The notes under the pieces: generated by a model
What the model was told of the DNA's origin: nothing
What the model saw: the letters and a program-made list of their open reading frames with translations, nothing else
The model's database searches: none
From: Chlorops oryzae
Taxonomy: Eukaryota > Arthropoda > Insecta > Diptera > Chloropidae
DNA length: 64,000 nt
Assembly: GCA_020466095.1 (NCBI GenBank)
Contig: CM035809.1
Location: 20,659,869-20,723,868 of the forward strand
Reading direction: 5' to 3'
Translations under genes and position numbers: made by a program
Shown here: one piece after another, positions 11,336-24,555 of the stretch
Position numbering within the stretch: position 1 is the stretch's first letter
Layout: every line of letters begins with the position of its first letter

Positions 11336-14300
11336 AATCTTTAGTAGCGTCCAGGGAGGTGTTATTCGGTCAATCTTCGGTAATTGAATCCATCACAGCT
11401 TCAATAATAGATTGATATTCCTTGGGATTAGCTTTCTTGCATTTCCCGTTCCATGCTATTTGGAAGCCAACTTCTAGTGGAATTTTCTCGGCTTTACAGC
11501 AATATATATCACCAATGTCACCGACTCGTTCAACCTCATTATATCAACCACATAAACAGCCACAATCAGCAAATTGTCCCTTTCATTTAACTTGTATAAA
11601 CAAGAATCACTGTGGCATAAATTAAAGAACTTCATCTAAAGTTGAGTTCCACTCGCGACCTTACTGCCTTAGACCATAAATCGCCCTTTTTAGACGTAAG
11701 ACCTTATTTAACATTGTCAATTAGCCTACGCAACGCAAAGCATAATAGGGGCCCTAGCCATTGGGCCTCGCATCTGGCCGGATATCCGGTATGCGGTATC
11801 AGACGAAATCACTATCCGTTGCATCTCTTATAATGGGCTTATAAAACGTTTCCTGCGGAAAACATTGTTTGTCACCTTTTTTTCAAATCATGGAGTAAAG
11901 GGTTAATTGATTGAACTTTATGGTCCTATAAAAAATAGTTCCCAAAAGAGCGATAAAATTTATGTGTTCACACAAGAATAATTTCCGCAAAAAAAAAAAA
12001 AAAACAAATTAAAATAAATATCAAAAATACAATAATAATTCAATTAACTCAATTAATAATAAAAAATGATGGAAAAATAAATAACCAGCAATAAAAATAG
12101 AGGAAAATTGAAAGCATCGATTAAATGGAGCTAGGCGAAAACAAAACATCGAACAAAGCCCATTGTGTGTGCGCTATGCGCGCCGCACAAAAGGAACGTG
12201 TTGAATGCCAGAGAGCGTACGTGCGTGAAGATGTCAAGACCAGATTGAACGAATGAAGGGTGATAAAGCGGCAAGTTGGCACTTCGTTCCATTGTGGGTC
12301 AGTGTCGAAATCACGTAGCATGAGAGACCAAAAATGGAAAGTCTGTTAAATGTCAAAGAAAAATCCGCACAACGTGTAATCACACAGAAAAGCCGCAGTA
12401 GCAAACTCACTGTTGACAGCAGTGAGCAGTTGGTCACGTGTCGGAACTTTCTTGCTAAGATTACATCAAAAATGAAATGTGGGCGAGCATTTAAAAAAAA
12501 AAGCACAAGAAAGAAACAAACGCGAATTATTTATGTATTTTTTTTTATGATTTCAGCGAACCGAAGACCTTTTGCAAAAAAAATTCAGCGAATTTAAAAT
12601 TTAAAAAAAATACAAACAAGAAATGGGCTCTACAATCTCGAAAAAATCAACAAAAGAATCGACGGCATGAAATCACGAATGACCAAAAACTCGAATGAAG
12701 CGCGAGAGTCCAAAGAATCTGTGCCTGCCGCTGACAAGGGTCACAACTATTCCGGACTTTTGTGCTCGTGCGAAATCAAATTAAGTTTTATTTACTTTAG
12801 ACTGAGGAATATTTTGAACGGAGCGCATAAAAAAAGCACTCACATGACTACATATAAGGAGAGTAAGGATGGGATAGGGAATGAGGATGAAGATGAGTGA
12901 CCGGAGAAAACAAACAAAGTCCATATGGAGCGCGTAGAGTATGAGGATATAGTCGCAGAGTCCATTAGCCAAGCAAAGACGTCAGCAAACTTCTGAAGGA
13001 TAACGAAACAAAACTAAAAACCAAAACAAAGCAGAGCAATGGAACATAGAACCGAGGAGAAATAGATGGGAAGACAAACTTCTCTGACAAGAATGGAATG
13101 AGGCGGGATAGAAAAAAACACTGTCACACTGTCACTTCCATTCAAAGCAGTCACAGTCCACCGACTTCTTTCGGAGTGTCCTGCAAGGACTCAATTTAAT
13201 TTGATCTCATTTCGCGTCCATTTCTTGAGTCGGAATTTCTTTTTCTTCCCATAGATTTTTTCTTTCCCGTTTAACTTTTAATTTAAACTGAAATAAATCA
13301 GCCGCTCTTAATTAGCTGGACTGGCGCTGTGCGTTTTGAAGCTTCCGAACTTATGTCGATTTGCTTTGGTCAGTCTTTGAAAGTCGCTGAAGCTAATTTC
13401 GCTGCACAATTGTCGGCTTCTTTGAATCGAGATAAGAAAAACACACAAAGAACCCGCAGCGTCCCATATGCTCCGTAATAATCGAAATTTCTTCCCCTGA
13501 TTTTGTTCCCTTTTTTATTTTTTGTTTGTTTCTTTGCTGCAAATGCATGTCCTCGTGACTTTTTTGATGTCATTTAAACTATTTTGTGGAGCAAATTCTC
13601 TCGAGGGATCGCTTCTCTGATTTAGTGGGTGTTTTCACACCGACTTCCTAGGAAGATAATTTATCGCATCCATGCAAATGCAGGAATTTCAATTTCAAAG
13701 TTCAATTCATTTTTCATGGATTTCTTCCTTCTTTTATCTTTGTTGTTGTTATGGCATTTAATTTGTCATTAAATTTATTGCTTCGAGAAAATCATTCGAG
13801 CGCACATCCGAAAAGCAGGAGACGACTTTTGTCTGGAAAATGAAGTCGAATGGTGGCCAGGGGTCAGAGGACAGAGGAGCGAGAGGAGAGCAATTCAAAT
13901 CAATGAAATGAAATAGTTCATTGAGCAATGTCGATTGAGTCTCGAATGCGGGATTTTTCCTTCGATTTGATTTTTTGCATTCCTTGAATTCTATGAGTGA
14001 AATTTTTTCCCTTTTTTTTTTGGACTGATAGTGAGTGGGTGAGAACCAATGCATGGAATCATTTGTAAAGACGTGCGTCCAATCGTTCAAAGAATTTCTT
14101 AATACTTTTTCGAGAATCTCATATCACGAGTCAATGAGTTTTCACCGCTGCAGGGGGGAGCAGCTTAGATCGGGCACGATTCCATTTTAAATGTTCGACG
14201 ATCTGCATAAATAGATGAGTTTGAATATTTACACAAGTTTTTTCGTGTTTTAACATGCCCCCACATCACAACATCATCTTCCACACTTGATTGAGAAAGG

Positions 14301-15889
14301 CTCATCATTTCCATTTGACGTTTGAGTTGTCAGTCGAGCCTGTCCAAACGAGAGACTCGAAACTGAATACACATAAGTGTTTTCCCGGTAAACAACCGAG
14401 CCACGACGATCATCCGAAACGAGAGAGAATGGAGTTCGCTTATTTTTTCGTCGTATTTACTTTGATGATTTAGCATTTTGTGAGGAGTTTTGTTTTCTCA
14501 TTTTTTCTTATTTTTTATTTCAATAAAATTTATGCCCACCGAGAAATGAACCGTCCGTCCGTAGCGGCGAGAATCGTTGGTACCGCTACTGCTTGAGATT
14601 CAGGTTTCGCTCATCAATTCTGTTGTCTCATTGTCAAAATAAAATAAACTTCAACACAAAATTAAACTCCTTTCAAAAAATTTGAAATCTTTTCCTTTGT
14701 CTCCTGTTTTGAAGAAAAGACACCGCAATGGAGAAAAGTAACAAATGCACTAAGCAGAAAAAAGAGTGTCCCACCGTAGATCTTTTCCAAGTGACTTTCG
14801 ATTAAGAAATGGATAAAAAGAAAAGCGAACAAAAAGCCAATGAATATGCATTTTGGGTTCCTTCTGTAAATTAGAGGCTCGAAATGATCCCCACATCAGG
14901 GTCACTCCGATACACTTACTTTCATTTAAAAAGTGGCGACAAAATTCAGAAGTCAATGCTTTCATCGAGAACGCTTTCTGCCCCTCACCGATTTGGCTTT
15001 TGTTCCAAATGAATCGATTTGAAATTCATTATATGAAAATATTGAAGAATGCTTGGACTTCCTCGATGACAACTCAATAAACTCAAAATACACCAACGAG
15101 CTAAATCATCATTAAAATAAATCATATAGACTCCGATCGAACAATTGATTCGATTTCTGTTGTTGACAGACGACAGAATCGAACGAAGCCACGAGGAAGG
15201 GATTTAAATGCTCCGGCCTTGAATTAAAGTGCGATTCATCATGAGGATGCAGTGCTCTAGACAAGGGCGTATTTGACGGAGAGAATATGGCGATATGCCA
15301 TTCACCACTTCAAGATGGAATTATCTTGAAAGTCGAGCCACTAGTCTTGATCTACTTTAATTTTTGACTAAAAATGAAAAACAGGCACTCCCTTCATTAA
15401 ATTCTCAACGTTCTTGGCTCTAGAATGAATGATTTCACTACAAATTTGGATTTTCCACTGGAAGTCTTCTTTGAATCGCTTATTTGAAAAGAATCGAATC
15501 CTAATCGTCGAAAGCGTAGAAGTAGCATAAGGGAAGAGGAGAAGAAAAGGTATGGGCAAAAGTTCGTGAATCGAATCTGAGCTATCAAGATCGGAGTATC
15601 GAGCACAAGATTAGAAAAGGACGAGGCTCTGGACTTAATTATAGAGGAGAAATATATCAGGTTGTTGATAATTGATCAACTACGTGTCCACTGTGTGAAA
15701 AGAAAAGAAAAGATAATTAAACAAGGAGCATTTCGATCCTCACAGAACACATGCAACTGTACCATCTCGATTCCCAATATTGTATGTGCATGAGCATACC
15801 ACGGCTGTGGTAACCTTAGTTTCTAGATCACTATTATATTGGTATATTTGACTGTTATATTTAATGATAAAAAACATGTACCAAAGGTG
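11336..15889. other. long stretch without supported genes
   Basis: No open frame here shows recognisable family similarity. The part 11340-11850 is somewhat more GC-rich than the rest and could be another degraded element, but I could not assign it. The remainder is AT-rich with A and T runs and short frames without codon support. Confidence 0.5.
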
Positions 15890-16196
15890 GACATTCGTAG
15901 CCGCTACGGAGTTGCGCTAATTATTGGGAAAATGCGGGAAGCAAGGCTACGCTTGTATGGACACGTTCTGAGAGCAAATGAGGAGAGCTTGGCAAAGAAG
16001 GGCTACACACTGGAAGTATAAGGTCGCAGACAGCGAAGGCGTCCGAAACAGCATTGGATGGACCCAGAAAAATGGAACCTTGAGGCTGTAGGGCTCACCT
16101 CAGATGATGCAACCGATAGAACAAAATGGAGGAACTGGTTGCGTTTTGCGGACCCCGAGATAGGCCGAGAAATTTAAATACGCAAGAAGAAGAAAT
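15890..16196 (+). mobile_element. LINE 3' end, second copy (RTE-like)
   Basis: It matches the reverse complement of 10690-10985 at roughly 85% by eye. It encodes RYGVALIIGKMREARLRLYG, then HVLRANEESLAKKGY, a TAA stop, and GRRQRRRPKQHWMD, ending in AAATACGCAAGAAG. An in-frame TAA after the LEV/LEI position occurs at the same place in both copies. Only the last ~100 codons are present, consistent with 5' truncation during retrotransposition. Confidence 0.8.
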
Positions 16197-16420
16197 TTAA
16201 TGGTCATAAATTTGCGGTTCATTAGAACAGCTTCCAAACTTCATGTGTTGAATATTGGCGCGAGTTTATAGTCAACTGATGATGATGATATGAGGGTGGG
16301 GAGGACATCAAAACCCTTGGCAATCAGGCAATGTTTTGCCCATTTTGCCGTCCCGTGGGAAGAGGAAGGCGGAAAAGAAAGGAAATCGGAAGGAAAGGAG
16401 ATGAGACAGGGGTTTAAATC

Positions 16421-16715
16421 TCACGGAACTTCGTGGTTCTCTTGAGGTAACCAAGAACTTCCGTGAGAGCTAGAGCATGAATGTTTTCCTATGCTCAGTA
16501 CGTCGTGGCCCCACACTCCCATTCTGGCCCATGAGAAAGCGGGGAAGTAGCAGAGGAAATATTCCGCACTGTCCTCGTCCTCGAGCAGGAGATGCATGTG
16601 GGGTCCGTGAAGACACCAATGTTCGCCATATTGACGACCACATCTTATGTGTCCCGTTATTAAGCCTACAAGATTCCGCAGATCAGTTCTCTTCAATTGA
16701 AGGAGAACGTCTGAG
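16421..16715 (-). mobile_element. LINE ORF2 C-terminal fragment (jockey/R1 group type)
   Basis: The minus strand encodes LKRTDLRNLVGLITGHI followed by HMHLLLEDEDSAEYFLCYFPAF. This corresponds to the L-x-TGH and CxxC-H-C-like knuckle region found at the C-terminus of jockey/R1-group LINE proteins. Cysteines of the first CxxC are lost (LLLED in place of CxxCxxE), so it is decayed. It ends with a stop at 16421. A separate, better preserved fragment of the same protein region lies at 24556-25205. Confidence 0.65.
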
Positions 16716-16746
16716 ATAGTCAACTACTCATGAAACCTATTGTAAA

Positions 16747-16859
16747 CAGGCCCGGACTGGCCCACCGGGACTTTAATCCTTAATTTCTTAAGCATATTGT
16801 ATAGGGGGGCCCTTCAACTCGTCTGACCGGTAGGACCTTCTGGTCCCAGTCCGGGCCTG
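16747..16859. mobile_element. 113-bp hAT-type MITE with perfect 8-bp target duplication
   Basis: The ends are CAGGCCCGGACTGG and CCAGTCCGGGCCTG, a perfect 14-bp inverted repeat starting with the CAGG typical of hAT elements. Identical 8-bp sequences ATTGTAAA flank the element (16739-16746 and 16860-16867). Inner sequence continues as an imperfect palindrome (CCACCGGGAC against CCGGTAGGACC). It has no coding capacity. Confidence 0.92.
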
Positions 16860-16969
16860 ATTGTAAAGGAAGGTTTTATTCTATCGACAGAAGAAGTTTC
16901 TTCAAAAACATAAGCAAATAAAAAGGATTAATGAGGCGAAAATAATTTTGAAAAGCCAAAATATTCATA

Positions 16970-17130
16970 CAGTCGACTCTGGATAGAAATAACTAAAGAA
17001 AACTAAACTTTTCAAGACATGTTCATATTACCGAAGCTGTTCACAATATTGAAAAACAAATTTTTGTATGTCTAATTCGTATTTTCTGGTTGAAAATGTC
17101 CAAAAATTTACATTAAAGGCTAGAAAAAAC
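16970..17130 (+). mobile_element. one-ended, decayed pogo-like element
   Basis: It begins with TA|CAGTCGACTCTGGATA, the terminus found at both ends of 18560-19122, followed by GTTCATATTACCGA and GTTCACAATATTGAAAA, which match the inner sequence of that element. The right end is not recognisable; CACTATCCGCACC near 17284 may be a worn remnant. Confidence 0.55.
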
Positions 17131-18559
17131 GTGTTTTTCAAAAAAGTCTCTTTTTAAATAATTTCAATAGAAACTCCTTCTCGCGAAGCTTTTGTCAAGT
17201 TAGAATTCCAACTTAATTTGTTGTATAACATATTCAGTTCATGTGTTGACGCCACCGAGTTGTTCGCTCTATCCGGCATTCACACTATCCGCACCTGGCG
17301 GTATTTTCTGAGTTGATTGACTTACCTCAATGTCAAATCGGCAAGTCAATCTCACCTGTCAGATTAAAGCCTGGAGCAGGTAGAAAGCACGTTTGACAAA
17401 AGCCAAAAAAAAAAACGCCAAATTCACCTTCGTATTCAAATTCAAGGCCAATCTACCCAATCCATCCGAAACAATAGCAGCCAATGTGTAATAATTGCTT
17501 ACCTGATATAGCTTTCGTAGGACACATAATAATAATTCTTTCTCCGTCGTAACTTTTTTTTTATGACATATATATGGTCATTGAACTGAAAGTACACACG
17601 CAATCGATTCAAGTGTTTGTGTAAAAGCAAAACATATCGAATCATGATTCTAGACACTTCTGTGAAAGGAGGATCGAGCGGGGGGCGAAAGCGAGAAAAT
17701 TATTTAATCCCACCAAGACGAATTCCCAAAACACGATACCAGAAAAGTTCGTTGGAATTTAAGTAAAAGCGCTACTTTTCAATGTGCTCAAGCGTAAATT
17801 GTTCCCTCTTAAAGCTTAACGAACCGTTGGCAATTTTGGGCACGGTATAATTTAGCACTTGTTTTATCACCCGAGGGAATAAAAATGGCTTTATTTAGCA
17901 CTTTTGCAGCAGCAGTGCCCAACGGAAATTTTCTGCTGACGGAATTGAATGACCCATGCCTTTATGTGCATGTGTCTTAAAAGAAATGAAATTGAATCAA
18001 CATAACATTTGAGCAAAAGTAAATGGTATTATGTCCAGTCCAATCAGAAAATGGGTCAGAAGAAAGCATATCGCAATCAGCTGCCAACTCCATCTACTTA
18101 TTTTTTGGTACATTCATACCGAAAAAGGGCCTCTTTTCGAAGTCAGCAATCCAAATGCATTATGCAAGACTTTTATTGACATATAAATCCTAATAAAAAT
18201 AAAAAAAAAAGGTTGGGGAGAAAAGGAAGCCCATTGGGGTCAGCTCAGGTCAATATATCAAATAAGGTATAAAAATATTGTATGAAAACAATAAATTATT
18301 TAAGCGTAAAATATGGACAACACTCTTTATTGATTCCACAGAGCTCAGCGTCAATAACACGAAAAGTCATAAAATTCAGAAAGAAATGCCAAAAATAAAG
18401 GGTAAATTCAGAAATATATCATTCATGTAGGTATGAAGAACGAACGAAGTCCTCACTGTCCCTGCCTCGAGGGAAAACAATAACAGTTGTGACTGTAATT
18501 GCGACTGTCATTCTGACGGCTGATTATAGCGCGTTAGCGAACTTGTCATATTTTAACTA
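17131..18559. other. gene-free stretch
   Basis: I see no supported gene, RNA or repeat family in this AT-rich interval apart from short A/T runs. Confidence 0.5.
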
Positions 18560-19122
18560 CAGTCGAGTCTGGATAGTGTGAACCCCGGAAAGGTTGGACA
18601 CCTCCTTAGTGGTGTGAATACATGAACTCGGACTTAAACAACAGACTAACCTCATTTTTTTTTTACTAACTTTTTGAATCTCACATGTAAGCTTTTGATC
18701 GTATTTGAGCCAAATACGGCAAATTAAACATAAGAAAATAGAACCTCGATAGTGTGAACAGACTCTGTAATCTGAATAGGGCGGGCAAAAATTAGTTCAC
18801 TCTAACCAGATTCGATCGAACGAATTTTTGGACTTTTCATAATTATTTTCGATAGTGTGAACAAACTCGGTAACGTGAACAGGAATGTAAAAATTAAATC
18901 ACTCTAACCAGATTCGATCGTTCGAATTTTTGGGCCTTTCATAATTATTTTCGATAGTGTGAACAAACTCGGTAACGTGAACAGAATGCAAAAATTAAAT
19001 CACTAACCAAATTCGATCGAACGAATTTTTGGACTTTTCATAATTATTTTCGACAGTGTCAACAGGCTCGGTAATATGAACAGGCCTTGCAAAAGTTTGT
19101 TCACTCGATCCAGAGTCGACTG
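18560..19122. mobile_element. pogo/Tigger-like MITE with internal tandem repeats
   Basis: The left end TA|CAGTCGAGTCTGGATAGT and right end ATCCAGAGTCGACTG|TA form an inverted repeat with TA on both sides, as in the pogo branch of Tc1/mariner. Inside, a unit of about 102 bp beginning CGATAGTGTGAACA and ending CATAATTATTTT recurs near 18748, 18849 and 18951, with a partial fourth near 19050. It is 563 bp long and encodes no transposase, so it would depend on one supplied in trans. Confidence 0.85.
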
Positions 19123-19129
19123 TAATGAG

Positions 19130-21205
19130 CAAGTGAACACAGAGCGTAGACGGATAGAATTGACAAACATATATGCAATTGAGTAGAAGAACCGAAACAA
19201 ATTTTAAGCGACAAGCTCTAACGATAACAAATGCATTCGTTGACACTTGCGATGGCTGCGATAGAGGGTGGCAACTCTGCAACATATCGTGACAGAACAA
19301 AGTGGTTCATTAACCACACGAAACTGTGCACGGAAATGTCAAACAATCGATAAACAAGTGTAAGAACATTAAGAGTGTATCCTTTGAGCGGTATTTAGGC
19401 AAAAAAAAAAAAACAATTGCGTGAGTCTGCCGGGAGTGACGATGACGATGACATTGAATTGTCGCGAATTCGGATAACGTGTGATGTGGAAGAAGTTAAA
19501 AAGCGATGTCGAATCTAATATCAAACCGTAACGTTGTTCGGCGGCTAATCGAATAGACGAAAAAAGAAAAAGAAGCAAAACAATTGAATTCCCTTCGGGA
19601 CACACAAAGGTAAGAGAACAATCGAAAGAGGATTCACATTTAATGCTTTCTTTATCCGAACAAATGAACCCTAATATTTTTTCTTTATCTGTTATCATAT
19701 TTGAACATCGAAATTAATGGCTTACGAAAGGGTAGAAGGAAGACAAATATAATTTTCACCCACTCCATCGAAGGTAATTCGAAAGAAATGAATGTACGTC
19801 ATCCTTCGGGCCGCTGGAGAAGGTAATGTATTTACATTTGTAAGCAATAGAATTCTAATTTACTGTCGAACACTTTGCTGCTGCTGCGAAGCATTTAACC
19901 TGTGTGAGAACTGAACCGCTGTTGGTGGAGAAGGTACCAAGCAAAGGGGTTGCAGTACCTTTGTTGGCCTTTCAAGTTAGGGTGCAAGTCCAGTCATTCC
20001 AAGCCGACGTTCGTGGTCGGTTTTGGAATTGTGTCGCAATAAAAATATATCGTGCGGTTCGGCATACCCCAATTAACATAATTGCCCGTAAAGCTTCGTT
20101 GGAGGTAGACGGACCGTTGTAATCATGGTTCATTAGACCTTATGTTGCGATTTTTTGTCGATTTTTGAAAAACAAAAGACAAACACATTGTGGGACATTG
20201 GGTCTCAGGGAATATATATAGTACAAGAGATTCTGTTATCTTTTCAATAATAAATAATATTCGAGAAAGGATTGAAAAAGGACGAAGACGACCATACAGG
20301 AATATGGAAAGCTATTTGAAAATCTATTTACTCTCGGTCAATGAGAGCGAGCAAACAACCCAAAATCTTATTTTTTTCGATCCATAATTCTCTTCCTTCA
20401 TAAATATAATATTTTATTTCCGACACATTCTGTTTCGAGGGTATATAGCGTGTGTGCGGTTGTGTAACACCCAGAACTAGTCAGGATAGACCATACATAT
20501 ACGTATGTATATAGTGAAAAGAATAGTTGATATACTAAACTAAAGAGTATAAATCGATTTCATCCGTCGTAGTCTGATAGCGTTTCTTAGCAATGAAGCT
20601 GAGCTTCAATCTGTCAACAGAAATGTTGGATAAAATCGTGATTGAAAGACGTCAGGTAAATTTAAGTACACAATAGGGAAAAAGGAACCATCGTATTGCA
20701 CTTTTTCAAATACCGTCATACAGTTTATGAAAAATCACTTTAAGTTCATAAACTTTTCTATTTATATTCTTATAAAATTTCATGCGGCCTTGAAGGCATA
20801 TTCCTCGAAGTTTTCATATTATTCTCAAAATTAGTAATTATGTTTGTCAAAAGCATAGCTTATGTTCAAATATTTTTTGAATATGAACCATTAAAAAAAT
20901 TAGAATACTGAAGGGATCTTAAGAATTTAGGAGACTCGGATTGTTGATCTTAAGGAAGAACAACTTGAAAATCATAAAGAAACTTAATTAAAATAAATAT
21001 CCAATTAAAATTAAATGATTTTAAAATTTAAAAGGATTATCAGATTAGACAATTGACTATTGAACCAGATATAGTGAACATCGTTAATGCTAACGAAAGT
21101 TAAGTTTGTCTCGCATGAAAAAGTCATAGTTTAAGATTTATTTCACTTTAAGTGCATATCAGTTGATTCTATTAATTTAAAATCTAGTTAAATTCTAAAG
21201 GTTAG
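19130..21205. other. gene-free stretch
   Basis: No coding region can be supported. Open frames are short and without recognisable motifs. The palindromic motif ACATACATATACGTATGT starts to appear at its right side (20497, 21213). Confidence 0.5.
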
Positions 21206-21211
21206 TAGATT

Positions 21212-21930
21212 TAACATACATATACGTATGTATAAGAATGATCAGCGTTACCAGGAGATTCGATTTAGCCATGTCCGTCTGTCTGTCTGTATACAGCTTT
21301 CTTATCAAAGAAGTTGAGCTTTCTTCACGAAATTTGATAATCGTATTCAAGAGAGTATTAGTAACAATAAGTGCGAGAAAGGACCAGGTCGTACAATTTT
21401 CAAGACTACCTCCAGTACTAGGGTGTGCTATGAAAATCACAAAAACTGCTCTGAAAGCGGAAGTATTTAGGTTTCTTTAGTGAAATTTTATAGGCAACAT
21501 ATTTGAAGACATTAAATATAATTTCCAAAAACTAGAACAGTGGGCGTGGCAAGAGAACGGCTTTCTGTCCTTTATTCCTGAAATTCAAATGGGACTTGAA
21601 CCAAAGTTGTACAGACTTGAAGAATTAGAATAGAATCCTATATAGTGTTAGACATCCGCTACTTGATCGTTCGTTTTTAAGGATGATTTAATGAAATCTA
21701 GAAAGTGAGCTTATATTTAAGCCTCCGATTAGACTTCCAAAAATTTGAAAAAGTGGGCGTGGCAAAAGGGCGGTTTTCAGAAAGAAATTGAACAAAAGTC
21801 GAAATATTGCATTTAAAATCCATCGAATAGTTAATGGTTGTGGTCTTCGGGCCTGTTTTTAAAAATGTTCAAGTATATATGTATTTTTGTGTCGGGTATT
21901 GTATCGTCGGGTTCGCCTGACTATAACAGC
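21212..21930 (-). repeat. dispersed fly repeat with GTGGGCGTGGC and GGACAGAC motifs, copy 1
   Basis: On the minus strand the order is AACCCGACGATACAATACCCG, then two GCCACGCCCACT-type motifs (21541, 21751), then a run of CAGACAGACAGACGGACATGG, then TAAATCGAATCTCC and CTGATCATTC. The copy at 48206-48796 shows the same order on the plus strand. Repeats of this build are common in Drosophila and other flies. They appear non-autonomous and I cannot assign a class with certainty. Confidence 0.6.
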
Positions 21931-24555
21931 CTTGTTTTTTTATATTTCACGCTGGCTATCTGATTTTATCTCACCTTTATTTAGAGCACTCCACGCTACT
22001 GGTTATATCTCATTTATTCCCTAAGTGCTTTTGCTTCATTAAATGTTGAGTCCATATATTTTTGTTGTTTCTCGCTACTTTGGGACATGTTTTGTTGTGC
22101 TAACTAATTGAGTCTTATTGTTGTACTGCCAATTCATTGTTTTGTTGTTGTTTTTTTTTTTCATTTTTCACCCCGTACTTTTTGACAAATGTTTATTCAT
22201 TTATGCCATCTTCCAGCTCTCGCTCTTTTGAAATACAATTAATTTAAGTCAACAGCGTCCTTAATTGAACATAAACATTAAGTCGAGCGCTTTAGCAACA
22301 GAGTAAATGTTTATTACCGAAAGGTTATACCGCTTGTATGAAGATTCTTTAAGACGAGGACAACGAAAAAAAGGGGAAGAAAAAACAAATTAAAGCTAAG
22401 AAGAAGGATCTCATACAGAATTGAAATACCACTGAATAATTTGTTCGAGCTCTATTATTTCTCTAATGAGACAAATAAATGACTGAGGAAAAAAAGTTAC
22501 TCAAGGAAAAATAAACGAAAATTAAGAAAAAAAACTTCTAAAAGAAAACAAGGTAACTTCGTGGACATAAATCGACTTGTCTGGCACTTAAGCGATGAGT
22601 TTGGCGCCATGGAGTTGTAGGAATCTCGTTTGTTGTTTTCAAAAAGTTTCGCGAAAACATTTCCGCCATTCGCGCAAAAGCAACTGTCAGACCCAATGTC
22701 TATCAACCGTCTGTCTAACAACCATCCTTTCGCTGTCCTTTTTCGCTAAACAAGCATGTAAAGAGAGCGCCCGCGATTCGGAATGTTTATTTTATGAGCT
22801 TTTGTGCCGGAAAGTCACAAGAAAGCACCGAGTGAGCAGGAATTTTGTTGCTATTTGTGCATATCGTTGCATATTGATTGCTATTAAGGACTTGATAAGT
22901 GAATGTAAATGCGCCTACAAGAATATGAGTTGAAATGAATCGGAAGGAAACGACGACAAGCCATGGTGCCGTTAAGTGTGTGCTGCTAAGCACATAACGC
23001 TTTGTTATGACTTCCTCTAAAAGGATAGCGATTACGTCTAATGCACTCACTTCTTCTATTAGTTATCGTGCCGAGGAAATTGATAGCACGCAAACTATTC
23101 GCTATTAGTACGGCGGCGTATCCTGCCTGTCTTGTTAGTATATTCTACTATACTCAAATGTAGACAGCCTTCTAACAATATCGTAAGGAACTATATAGGG
23201 CATTTAAATAAGGAGAAGGATTAGCTTCATTATTCAATGTACTTTCGTATAAAAATATTTACATTTTCTGTGTTCTGTCTTCATTCAAAACGTTACCCTG
23301 AAGAAAAGCAGAAGTAGTGAAAGAGTTATGTGTAAATAGCCCAAAACAAGTATTTTGTTTTGAAAAAATACCAGAATGCTTAAAAAAATAATGCTCACTG
23401 CCTTCACACACTGCCTTTGTGAACTCTTCAAACAACCCACAATTATTTGTACAACTGCTCGCCTTTTGGAGTGGAATTTTCATGGAAGAAATCGAGGTCG
23501 GAATAATCCTTTTTAACAATATAAGCCATTCCAGAAGCTATGCAGCAATGATCCTTACTTTCAAAATCTTTAAAATATTTTTGTGTTTTCACTGAATGCA
23601 TATCGTACTCCTTTGTACTTTGTTCTTTTCTATGCAATTGCGAATGATGACTGATAATCCTGCCCAAGCCCTTATGATTCGCTCATATTTTGCTCATGAA
23701 TAGTCTCGTCGTTACTAAGCAACTCTTGTTTTAAAGTGGCTATATTGACAACGGAGGGGATAATAAAAATGAGCGCGCTCGTTCAGATTTTGACCTCGAT
23801 TTTCTTCATCTCTCATGTACTTAATCCTTGTGCTGCTACTCTCTGTTCGGTCTTCAGTCTGTTCTACGAAAATAACCGATGCAGAGCATAAAATTAAAGA
23901 GCATCATCGCAGGAGCAAAGTTTTATTGAGCATGAAGGTTTTAGCGTATTAATTATCAGATATCCGTTTACTTTTAATTATGCGGGTTGTAACTATTTGT
24001 AATTTGATAACTGAAGCATGAAGAAAGTGTATCCTTTTAATATAATTTTAAGCAAAAAGAAAAAAAACTGGTTGTATGGAAATAGAAAAAAAAAGGTTCT
24101 TGTCGGCTTAGAAGGGCAATCGGTTTCGAGAATGGGATTTTTATGTCGATTGCGTTGATTTTTGGATAGGTTCTAACTGAAAACACTTAAGAAACCGTTT
24201 CTGAGGTTCCTATTTCTCAGTGTCCTTTATCAAGTGGTTCCAATGAATTGAAGGATTAATCGAAGTAGGCCACGGTAGCGTTGGGTCGTTTTTCGCCCTT
24301 CAAGACTCTTTTGAAGAGCTAAAGCCCTTTATTAGGCTTCTGCCCTTCTATTGAGTCTATGTGCGCTGACTGACGTTTGTCATCTGCTTCTCCTTACTTA
24401 CACGATGAGTTACCGTTTTCTCTCCCATGGAATTCCAGTCGAGCACGTCAGTACCGAATTGTAAACTGGTACGAGCTGGATTGCGGTAATCCTAGCCCTA
24501 CTCAATTTGGCTTTCATAAGATGTTTCGTCTTGGTTGTTGTACCGTAAAGTGTTC
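21931..24555. other. gene-free stretch
   Basis: I see no supported gene. TTGTTG-type and T-rich low-complexity sequence dominates near 22030-22180. The frame of about 110 codons at 22595-22933 has no recognisable family and an odd cysteine- and serine-rich composition, so I do not call it. Confidence 0.45.

Noticed and set aside
11340..11850. Moderately GC-rich stretch with two overlapping frames
   Set aside because: Could be old LINE or gene debris, but translation in all frames gave nothing I recognise.
22595..22933. 112-codon frame on the plus strand
   Set aside because: No domain, no conserved pattern and opposite-strand overlap with another frame; probably chance.
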